From Lepidurus packardi (taxonomy: Eukaryota > Arthropoda > Branchiopoda > Notostraca > Triopsidae): a stretch of 64,000 bases of DNA. Made by a program: the position numbers and the translations under genes. The DNA lies in the NCBI GenBank assembly GCA_023053545.1, contig JAKZAN010000005.1, positions 8,866,001 to 8,930,000 of the forward strand, read 5' to 3'. The notes beneath the pieces are model-generated. The model was given only the letters and a program-made list of their open reading frames with translations. It had not been told where the DNA came from and did no database searches. Position 1 is the first letter of the stretch, and the number at the start of each line of letters is the position of its first letter. This document shows, in pieces, positions 12,701-21,202 of this stretch.

Positions 12701-12813
12701 GAAGCGAAAATCCTCGCGAGCCCCAGTTTGTGTTAGACGCTATCTCACGAAGAACGAAAGTCCAGGCCAATAGACAAAAAAAGGGAAAGGAAAACAGAAA
12801 AAAAAGAAAATGA
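9741..12813 (+). CDS. Mutator-like DDE transposase fused to YqaJ-type nuclease
   Basis: Three exons in phase 0 (9741-9863, 9935-10150, 10219-12813) encode about 977 residues. The start MGSKRNSGHFKRKKKNPREY is a basic tail suited to nuclear import. The transposase core shows GDGGWSQRSHG (about residue 344), NKFCSVC, IGDGDSSTFNK (about 440), then ECANHVIKNYTKKLY and NAAERF (about 589). These match the Mutator-like transposase family, with candidate catalytic acids in the two GDG motifs and NAAE. The C-terminal part is a PD-(D/E)XK nuclease of the YqaJ type: RRNRVTASLFGK (about 741), GASPDG (about 817) and IEIKCP (about 833). Exon 2 is a tandem copy of sequence also present in exon 3. No stops interrupt the frame. 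The family call is from motif recall. Confidence 0.85.
9821..10390 (+). repeat. Tandem duplication of about 285 bp spanning an exon and intron
   Basis: Two direct copies offset by 284-287 bp each contain the end of one exon (CTTGAACGGATAATTGTAGA), a short intron with GT-AG ends, and an exon starting ANxITEQSSPVAERSNDEDL. The duplication added one whole 72-codon exon (9935-10150) to the transposase gene. Both splice junctions remain in phase 0, so the reading frame survives. Identity is high, with small indels (one CAT codon extra in the first copy), so the event is recent. Confidence 0.8.
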
Positions 12814-13646
12814 GACATCATTTTCGTATTTCATGTCTAAATGCAAACTTTTGACGCTACTTTATTTTTTCCCAATGTAATTACGTTTATTATGTCACTG
12901 TAAATAAAGAACACATATGTTCGATCTTTTAGCACGTTTTACTGGTACTGTGAACGCAAAATCATTACGTGGTCGTAATAAATATTTTATATTACAGGTT
13001 GTCAACTAATGCCTTTGGCGAATCACCTCTGTAATGAGTATTTTTTTTAAACAATTCGCTTCAACAGGGTTACAAAGAATATAAAGGCGTGCGGCAGGAA
13101 ATCTTATAATATCTACGTTCAACATATAAGTCAATTGAGTTTGGCTCACACCTGTAAAATGTGAAGAAGTTTGGTCACTGGGATGCTAGATGCGTAGTTC
13201 ACGTCGAATATTTTTTTAAATGATAAGCGCAATGCTGTTTTGCGAACTACTTGTGGTAAGCCTAGTTATTTTTTCTCATTTTAGTAATAAAAAATTATTT
13301 AATTCATGTCTTGTCATAGTGTCAACATTATCTACACAAACCCACTAGAAAGACACATATTTCAATCGGGCGTACAATTGAGACGTAAGTTTAGAAGATG
13401 CCCAACTCCACGTCAAAAGAATGGCAGATTTCTTCTTATATCCCATCGTTAGGCTTATGGAACTATAATTTTGGAAATGAGTCTTTTTCTTGCTTTATCG
13501 AAAATGTGTCAAGGGAAGCAACTATTTTATATTACTATTAGACTACTTGCAACTGGAACTGCATACCAATGTGATCCACCCTTAATTAGAAAACTTTTAT
13601 TGTAAAACTGAATGAATTTTTTTAACTGAAAACTCGTGTAGCTTCG

Positions 13647-13862
13647 TTATTGTTTACAAAGTAAGTCCCACCCTGAGGAGTGGTGACGTCGGCCGTCAAC
13701 GGTTGTTCTTGAAGAAAAGAGAATTCTAGGGGAAATGTTTTGTAGAGAAGGCGTGCCATAGGCATTATCAACTATCCCTTCCTTCAAGGCCAATCCTTCA
13801 TTCATATAGCCCGCTGTTTTCTTGCACCGACTGCAAACTTTTCCTATTCCCCCACATGGCAA
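13647..13862 (-). CDS. Small ORF near the 3' end of the TTAA transposon, unknown
   Basis: A 71-codon frame starts MPCGGIGKVCSRCKKTAGYM and contains a possible CxxC pair within a Cys-rich start. It lies on the minus strand between the transposase stop and the subterminal hairpin. I recognise no family. It may be a real accessory protein of the element or a chance frame. No splice sites were resolved. Confidence 0.25.
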   Translation of the reverse strand: MPCGGIGKVCSRCKKTAGYMNEGLALKEGIVDNAYGTPSLQNISPRILFSSRTTVDGRRHHSSGWDLLCKQ

Positions 13863-13901
13863 ATTGGCACCACTGTATAGGGAGCTAAATTATTAAAATT
13901 C

Positions 13902-14168
13902 GGGGGCTGATTTCATAAAAACTACTCGTCCGATGTATTTTTTTTAAATTGTAAAAAATCTAGAAATAAAATATCTACTGCAAGTGATGGCCCGATTTCC
14001 AATTTTTCGGTTATTTAGAAATTCCCAAAACTTTGCCTTCAATTTTTTAGTTAAATTACATAATTTTTTAAAAAAAACTCGATCACTTGCAGTAGATGTT
14101 TTTCTGATCGATTTTTTGTTATATGTATCATTTTAATCGGTTGAGTAGTTTTTAAGATATCAGCCCCC
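13902..14168. repeat. Subterminal inverted repeat of the TTAA transposon
   Basis: An outer arm starting GGGGGCTGAT near 13902 pairs with its complement ending ATCAGCCCCC near 14168. An inner pair, ATCTACTGCAAGTGAT and ATCACTTGCAGTAGAT, lies closer to the centre. Together they give an AT-rich imperfect hairpin of about 265 bp just inside the right terminus. Transposase-binding or packaging-type roles are possible but not shown by sequence alone. Confidence 0.6.
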
Positions 14169-14466
14169 GAATTTCCCCATGTTATTCACCCATAAGAGGG
14201 TTCTGTATACCGGGGCCTTAAATGGTTTTGCTATACGGAAGTCACACAGCAACACGAATACGAAGGTAGAAAATAATACATCAGGGATCAAACATAACGA
14301 TTAAAAGGCAATGACCACAAAACCCCATGTTGAAGGTTTTGACGGATTCTCGTGGTCTACATTCTTTTAAAGAATGCGAACAATAATAATATACTAAAGA
14401 AAAATGCTTCACTGGTGTATTGCCATAGAGAACTTGAAACTTCCAAAACAAAACATAAAAAAGGAA

Positions 14467-16018
14467 TTAAATTAAAAGATGGAATTGTTGCGTATCCCTA
14501 AGCCTTCGCATTCGATAATAAAGGACTCTGGTGCAGTTTTCATGTCGATAACGTTGAACTCCACCTACATAGTCAAGGGTTAAACTTATCTTTCGAAGTT
14601 TACATGTGTCTTTAGTTACCCCAGTCATAAGAGTAGTTATGTGGATAGCAGTACGAGTATGAAGGGTCAGAGGTCCCGTCCGGATTCGAGATTTGCCTTC
14701 AGCCAACGCCATGTAGATAATCAGCTAGAATAAATGTTAAAAATCATAGCGTTATATAAATGGGGTTGAAAGATGAAAGGTTTGCGAGGGTTACTTGATC
14801 TTGGGCGTAATTGTCGACACAGATGGGACGGGATATGTTATCGAATAACTGTTTCGCAGCGCATTCTCCTGCATCCTCTGCACGCTGGCCACGTTTGGCT
14901 ACGCATGATCCGGCCAATTTGCAATCAGTGCCTTCCGCCAGGGCAAATAACCTTTACACGAAAAAAAAACTTACTAACTTAAGGAGTGGTTCATCGAGAA
15001 AGACAAAAAAGAAGCTCTCACCATATCGTGACCGAATTGGCTCCCTGATTATCACTCGGCTCACGCTCTCGTTTGATGTCAATGGGCAAGTTTACGTGAC
15101 GCTTGAGGTACTTTTCAGCTTTATCGGCGGCTTCGGTAGACAACTGAACGAAAGAAAAAGAAAACATTACATTAGGAATCTCCAATCTTATTTTCTTCGT
15201 TAACTAAATTACCCTCAGTTGGACAGTACCGGAAACCATGGATGTACCAGTAACTGATGTGATTTTAAGAGGTTCTACAAGCTCTATAGCTTGTAGTTGT
15301 TCAAGTGGGGAAGCTTGGAATATAACTTCGCCTCCTCCCACCGGGTAAAATCCTCTACGTACAAATTAATAACCTTGATTCAGCTTTGACAAGACGATGT
15401 GACATTTTACCTTTTAACTAAGCGGCATTCACCAACGGCACCAAATCGAGTGGCCAACGGTTGAAAGACCTCCATAAAATAATCAATACTAGGAGAGAAA
15501 TCTACATTTGTTCCCCCTTTGACAATTAGTTTGGTCTCAAAGGTCGAAAAGAGGATGCAAGGGAAAGCAATCTGAAGAATTAAAGTAATGCTGCCAGCTG
15601 TATAAGTGTCAACCGTGAAATTTCCTCCTTCTAGTCTCCCTGGCCGGAAAATAATCTCCTTCGATCCAAATTCGTCGCCTACTAAATCTCCTCCGCAAAG
15701 GTTTCGAACGAAGTCCAAGCCTGGAAACATATTCATTATTAAGTTATTATGGAAGTTATTGATAAAATTTTCTGAATATACTTGATTTATATTACCATTA
15801 AGATGCTGTGCTTTAAGGCCTGGTTCTGATCGCTTCTTCCGAATGTTGAATACACGAATCGGTTTCTGGAGAATAGCGCTTAATGCTGCAGAAATTCGGA
15901 GAATTTGGCCTCCCTGAAATAGATGCGTGTTTAGTATGATGGGAAGCAAAGACTTCTAACTTACTCCTTCTAAAATCGAGCCATCAATTTGAATTAAATC
16001 ATCAGTTGGGCTATCCAT
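14467..16018 (-). CDS. RTCA: RNA 3'-terminal phosphate cyclase
   Basis: RtcA converts RNA 3'-phosphate to 2',3'-cyclic phosphate using ATP through a covalent enzyme-AMP. Seven exons on the minus strand join in phase (15965-16018, 15796-15913, 15411-15720, 15213-15354, 15022-15143, 14795-14951, 14467-14724) and give 386 residues; the human protein is close to 366. The N-terminus [16 protein letters not shown] is the family signature. [35 protein letters not shown] and [12 protein letters not shown] follow. The C-terminal part has [24 protein letters not shown] and [15 protein letters not shown]. The conserved His after the GPLTLHT block, adenylated in known cyclases, is present. It is head to head with SNRNP25. 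Only the C-terminal tail beyond TGVTK diverges. Confidence 0.93.
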
Positions 16019-16450
16019 GATTTGTATTTTCTGTTGCAACAATTTTGTTTTGAAAAAGACTTGTGGATACTTATCCCTAGATGTCTTCTTTGAAAGCTCT
16101 CAAGTACAGAACTTAATGTTAGATGGCGAATTAAGCGTTGTTTATGCATGAAAAATTATTTCACTTGAAAGGCAGAAGAGTTGTCAACGGGTAAAAATCT
16201 ATTTTACGACGAATACCCCATCTTCCGCGCTTTTATTTTCAACAAAAGGAGAGCTTCGGGTTCATGGAAGGTCGCGGGTCATAAACCTGCGGCTGAGGCT
16301 ACAGGTTGCGGCTCGTGGATTAGTATATCCCGTCAAAGAGAGACGCTTAATGTCTAAATACAGCTAATAAATAAAGATAGATCCTGAACAACACTGTAAG
16401 TTTGTAGAAGCGTTATCCTAAAAACTTATTGTGATCGTGACAAAGTATCA
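16019..16450. promoter_or_regulatory. Divergent promoter region, RTCA / SNRNP25
   Basis: The 432 bp between the two start codons must hold both 5' UTRs and promoters, since the genes run in opposite directions. I see no clear TATA box. GC-richer sequence lies in the middle (about 16205-16330). A shared, bidirectional promoter for two RNA-processing genes is inferred from spacing only. Confidence 0.45.
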
Positions 16451-17221
16451 ATGGACGATAGTTCATCAAAACCGCAGCCGGACAAAAGGAAACGAAGTAA
16501 AAGCCCAATTACAAAAGACAAAAAGCGTAAACACAAAAAGTCTCGTTCCTTAAGGGATGATGGATCAAAATCCTCAAAAGTTAAACCTCCTAAGCATAAG
16601 CATAAAAAGTCCAAATCGTCTCATGATAATAGCCACAAGTCTCCCAAACGGAAAAAAGACAAAAGGAAAATCCGAAGCCCCTCCCCACAAGCCGGCGACG
16701 ATCATGATCAAGATTCCCTGCCAACTTTAGAAGATCCTTTCACTGTTTTAAGTTCTATAGTCGAAGGACAAGAACATCTTTCCCACGAGCAAGTCATCAA
16801 GATTGTTGAAGACACGATGTCCTACATAATACAAGAGGATCCGTTATTAAAAGGTGTAGACAGTAACGCCTCTTTGGAAGAAATTGACGCTCAAATCGCT
16901 TTCGAAGAAGGTCGAGGCATCCAAGTTAATGTAGTCCGCGCAGACGGACAGATTCAGCCCATAATCGTTGACCAGACCGCCAAAGTCATCGATTTGAAGA
17001 AGGCCATACAACGCTACACGCAACTCAAGTTGGACCGCGAAAAGGTTCAAGTTACGATAAACTGGAAGTATGTCTGGCGAACTCATTGGTTGTATTTTAA
17101 CCGACAAAAACTGCGTGATAATAATGATAAATTATCCCACTACGAATTATATAACGGTTGTCAAGTGACCTTTATCAGACGCCTACGGGAAAAACAAAAA
17201 AACTATAAGCGTCATGTATAA
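16451..17221 (+). CDS. SNRNP25: U11/U12 snRNP 25 kDa protein, minor spliceosome
   Basis: This protein belongs to the U11/U12 di-snRNP that recognises U12-type introns in the nucleus. The gene has one exon (256 codons). The C-terminal half matches the human 132-residue protein through its whole length: EEIDAQIAFEEG, VIDLKKAIQRYTQLK, NWKYVWRTHWLYF and FIRRLREKQK. That part has a ubiquitin-like fold in the family. The first about 80 residues are a Lys/Arg/Ser-rich extension with RKRSKSP, KKRKHKKS and KSPKRKKDKRK groups, absent from the human protein as I recall it. The extension resembles RS/RK-rich spliceosomal tails. Its presence implies that this genome keeps the minor spliceosome. Confidence 0.92.
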   Translation: MDDSSSKPQPDKRKRSKSPITKDKKRKHKKSRSLRDDGSKSSKVKPPKHKHKKSKSSHDNSHKSPKRKKDKRKIRSPSPQAGDDHDQDSLPTLEDPFTVLSSIVEGQEHLSHEQVIKIVEDTMSYIIQEDPLLKGVDSNASLEEIDAQIAFEEGRGIQVNVVRADGQIQPIIVDQTAKVIDLKKAIQRYTQLKLDREKVQVTINWKYVWRTHWLYFNRQKLRDNNDKLSHYELYNGCQVTFIRRLREKQKNYKRHV

Positions 17222-19052
17222 AATTAAAGACGAATAAATTTTCCAGAAAAACAATTTTAAAATACACGTTTAATATCTTACAAAATGTCCTTTTGTCATT
17301 TAGTAAACTAGCATTTTTATTCTAAATACTATTGAAGTAAAACAATGCATTTTATTAATTTATAATACAATACGTAATTCTAGAAAACAAGTAATGTAAC
17401 AAGTAGTAAATAATATATTATTAATGTACATTTTATTACTATGTAGAAAACAAAAGTTCTATGATAACCATATTTATGGACATTTCGTCTTCTGTATGTT
17501 GAGCTATGACAGCGTTTACTTATTTATTTATATTCAAAGAGCTGTATTGCTTTACCTAAATAGCAGACAAATTTAATAAAAAAAAGAATAAAAATATCCA
17601 AAACGAGTTTAAACCAGTGACGAGTAATATCATGTAAAAATTTTGAATTCTTTGTTGAAAACTATAACGCCTTTGCTTTTCTCCCAGCTGTTGGACCTAT
17701 AAGTAAAATGCTACAATCAACGGACAAAGAGAGGGAATATGGGGAACCGATTTTCATTCAAATCAGATTCTGCCTACAGCAACGGGTTTCTCTTGCTTTA
17801 AGTATTTGTAGACCCGTTTCTCCCGCCAAGCAGAGTCACGTGACAAGCTGATCAGCCAATAGGTAGTCCCGCACCGGGCCACCTAGTAGGACGCGCGACC
17901 GTTTGGTTTCAACTGCCCGCCGGCTTGGCCCAATGCTCTTTGTGCGCTTGGGTAAGTATGTCGCGTCTTTTTAGCTTGCAACATTTTCTGTCGTGTAACC
18001 TGTAAAGGTGCATATTTGGGCATTTTTTTCCTGTAATTTGTGAACGTGCGTGGATTTTTGTGCGAATTTTCCCTTTTTTTTGGACCAAGGGGAGCCCAGT
18101 TACGGAATTTTTCAACCCGCTCGAAAAATATCCCAAGCTCCTGTTCGCCGTGAACGCCGCTCAATATACCGCGGCCATGACGGTCTTAGCTATCGACCGA
18201 AGCCACTGCCCGACGTCAAAAAACCCACTCCCATTGCTAATTTTTTCCACAGTTGTATGCTTCGCGCACAATTTTGATTCTTTCGGTTAAAAATAGTTTA
18301 CATAGCTCACTAACCAGTGGACAATTTTCTAAAATTTTCCGCGTTAGGGAAATAGCTAAAAACCGTCCCTCACCTCATCCCAACTTTTTGTTCGAAAAAT
18401 GTCTCGGGAGGAAAATGGCGCGTGGCTTGGCTTGGCCTTAATACGCTATATCGTAATGTTGTTCGACGGGGCCAACGCGAGGGGCTCCCCAGCGTTAAAA
18501 ATAGTGGAAATTTGATCGCTCTTTTGCACTTCAAGATAGTTTTTTAAATAATTGTTTCCGCCTTTTATAAGCTTGCATTTAATTTTGTTCAAAAATCAAA
18601 TTTTTTATATATATTTTTTAAATCCTTCCGTAATGGCGTCGAATTTGATACAGTTTTAGCCAGCTTGCACTCTGGCTTGAGTCCAACATAATTATTTTTT
18701 TTAGTCGTATACGATAGTGATCCAAAATTTTTCACGCTAAGAAAATTCATTATCTATTTAAAAGTAATTCTTGAAAACTTATTCGTGACAAAAACAAATG
18801 ACAAATAGTGGAAGAATATTTCTCGGAAATACTTGTCATATTTTAAGGTTAAAAAAAACATCCAACGTAAAAATTCTACCTTGAAATGGGGATAAAGTAG
18901 CGCGGGAAGCTTTTAGGCGGGAAAAGAAAGGACCTTGCCCTGAGCGCTTCGTACCCCTCAAGTTCAGACTAATTTAACATTTGAATTCTTTTCTGTCACC
19001 TAGGTTGATTGTGCTCTTGCCTACTCTTACCTGAACCCCACTTTCCACCAAA
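17222..19052. other. Intergenic and HMGA 5' region with a likely 5' UTR intron
   Basis: After SNRNP25 the sequence is AT-rich with AATAAA at about 17234. A GC-richer block at about 17870-18290 looks like the HMGA promoter and first noncoding exon. A good donor (CTTGGGTAAGTATG near 17948) and an acceptor (CACCTAG ending near 19003) suggest one large 5' UTR intron. I see no protein-coding exon. Confidence 0.4.
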
Positions 19053-19481
19053 ATGGCCGATGCAGCTGGACCCAAGAAACGTGGACGCCCCCCAAAGAAC
19101 ACGTCCGCAGTTGTAGAAGCTAAGGAGACCAAAGAAGAGGTTTACAACACTACAAACTCATTGAAGACTAGTATCAAAGTAACCTTAACTTACTCTCGTG
19201 TTTAGGAGCCCAAAAAGGCTGAGAGAAGGTCAGCAGCCAAAGCAGCTGCTGTTGCTAACGCGTCTGCTGATTTGGACTCAGGTGACGATATCCCCGCCAA
19301 ACGTGGCCGTGGCCGTCCTAAGGGCACTGGAAAGAAGGCCGCTGCTGCCAAAGCCAAGGCCGCGTCCGCAGTTCCCGGTCGAGGGCGTGGTCGTCCCAAG
19401 AAGGCGGAAGCAAAGAAGGAAGAGTCTTCAGCTGAATCAGCTGGAGATGATGATGAAGAAGAAGCCGAAGAATCCTCCTAA
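19053..19481 (+). CDS. HMGA-like AT-hook chromatin protein
   Basis: Two exons (19053-19139 and 19206-19481, phase 0) encode 120 residues: a small, Lys/Ala-rich protein with an acidic tail. Three AT-hooks are visible: KKRGRPPK near the start, KRGRGRPKGTGKK in the middle and PGRGRGRPKKAE near the end. AT-hooks bind the minor groove of AT-rich DNA. The tail SAGDDDEEEAEESS matches the acidic end of HMGA (HMG-I/Y) proteins. The size and three-hook layout fit architectural chromatin factors. Other small AT-hook proteins are possible, so I give no gene symbol. The start is the first ATG after a spliced leader region. Confidence 0.85.
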
Positions 19482-21202
19482 ATGAGCACTCAAACCAGAA
19501 AAAGACAAAAGTTAAAAACCAACAACAAACAAAGACAGCCAGGGAATAAATAATGTACACCAAGATTTCCATTTCCCCCACGGAATATTGGAGTTACTCT
19601 ATTTTTATTTATTTTTTGCTGTTTCAGGTAACAAAAAAACTGTTCCAAGTTTTCTCTTTTCGCTTTTAAAAAAAACGCATACAAATTATCAAATCAGTAA
19701 TAGCTTTTACGTTTCTGTGTTCATCAATGCCGTATCTCGCTCTGGAGGAATTAAAGTTAATTTAAAAACGAAATTCCTGTAATATTGATCTAAAGGTTTG
19801 AAAAACAAAAGGGGACAAGTTGAGTGGTGGCACTGTATGATTGCAATTTTGTGTTAACTTTTCACTCGTGTCTCGTAAAAATCCATGTCTTAAAAAAACA
19901 ACAACAATGTTGGTTCGTCCCCCTTAGAAATTTCGAGTTTCATAGAAAAGTTTTAGGTCGCTGCCATTTGTCACTTTGAAAAAAAAAATACGGTTCCGGT
20001 TAAGAGTTTCAGGTGGCTCCATTTACGCCAAAACTTCGTAGAGAAACTGTGAGCGCAAGTCTGGTGAAAAATACATCTCTCATTTTCAAAAACTTTGTAT
20101 TGATTTCTATTTAATACTTCATTATCCTACAGAAAACTTGCTAAAACAGAAATGGCTTAATTAAAATTTTCCATGTTATTCAAATTACTTTCATTGCATC
20201 TTATTTCGTACAAGGTATCACGTAACCGTATAAACTTTAGGCCATTTAGTGCTTGTTAATTAAAGTACATGTCAAGAGAAGCCAAGTTCAGCCTAAACTG
20301 TAACTATTTTTTTTATTTATTTTGTGCTGTATTTAATAGCGTGGGCTACGCTCATTGTTAATCTAAGTTTACATTTTAAGATTTTTACATCACTTTCTTC
20401 GTTGAAAGATACACAGGTACTTAGAAATATACAAACACACATGCACTCACACTCATTAATTCTGCCATGTTTCTATATGGTCGAACATTTTTGGACTGCT
20501 GGGAAGGTTATTGGGTTTGTTAGTAGTGTCGGGATTAAAGTCTAGTTTTTTTAATGGAACAGTCTCATAGTAGTTTAGTAGCCATGTTTTTTAAGTAGTT
20601 TACAGTTAAAGAATGTGTATACGTGGTTGTTTTGTGTAGTTATTGCAGGAGCATATGTCATATGTCATTTGTTTTGTGTATTCTGTAGAGATATATGCTT
20701 TCGTGGGAAAATGCATTTCCCCACGAAAGCATATATCTATCATGTATTTGCTTATGAGCAGTCTTACTAAGTCTTATTAATGCGTAACTTTATTAATGAT
20801 TAAATAACGATCCGCTTATCGCTGAAAATAGCTCTGCTTATGTAAATCTTACTTCATATTCTCTCTGCGAGGCTGCAAAGTGAACTAGAAGGGTTCCGGA
20901 TGCCTTTTTTGACCTGCGGAAACCAGAAACTTGCATTCGTTGGAACCACGCAGCTTCTAGAACTTCGTACGAGTTCATTAGCGCAATATATCTTGCATAA
21001 ATCCATATCACTGCCTAATCTTGCAACACACATTTTCACTCTAAAATGTACTATCAAAACTTGGTAATCGCGAAGTTTCAATCGCGCGCATGGTTTTAAT
21101 ACTGGGAAATACACATTTTGTACAAAAAAAGTTGACTAGCAAACAAACTTAACTCCAAAACAAATGCAACTTCGATCGTTCCACTCTTCCAATAATTTCG
21201 AA
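19482..21202. other. Intergenic, HMGA 3' region; one strong hairpin
   Basis: No coding exon is evident. HMGA 3' UTR sequence, including GGAATAAATAATG near 19541, continues for an unknown distance. A near-perfect hairpin lies at 20689-20737. The rest is AT-rich with no recognised repeat family. Confidence 0.4.
20689..20737. repeat. Near-perfect hairpin, 19-bp stem
   Basis: AGATATATGCTTTCGTGGG at 20689-20707 pairs with its exact complement at 20719-20737 around an 11-base loop. It stands alone in an intergenic region. It could be a small-RNA precursor, a terminator-like RNA structure, or a tiny palindromic repeat. Confidence 0.6.

Larger units (their letters stand above)
8238..14221 (+). mobile_element. 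Large TTAA-flanked DNA transposon (Mutator-like DDE + YqaJ; Kolobok-type suspected)
   Basis: TTAA at 8238-8241 and 14218-14221 bracket the element. Just inside are matching inverted ends, GGCCCCGGTATACA on the left and its reverse complement on the right, about 5.98 kb apart. The element carries a three-exon transposase gene with a C-terminal nuclease domain (9741-12813), a divergent antisense ORF (8790-9320), a small antisense ORF (13647-13862) and a large subterminal hairpin (13902-14168). TTAA duplications are known for piggyBac and Kolobok. The transposase is not piggyBac-like, so a Kolobok-type assignment is my inference. The long frame shows no stop codon, suggesting a young or still active copy. 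Confidence 0.75.

Noticed and set aside
10519..12821. Several antisense frames over the transposase
   Set aside because: They overlap a clearly conserved sense protein and have no recognisable motifs.
8238..14221. piggyBac assignment based on TTAA flanks
   Set aside because: The transposase lacks the piggyBac DDD core and C-terminal Cys-rich motif that I know; it has Mutator-like and YqaJ motifs instead.
17883..18290. Overlapping open frames on both strands in the HMGA upstream region
   Set aside because: The block looks like a GC-richer promoter and first noncoding exon; the translations are not protein-like and carry no motif.
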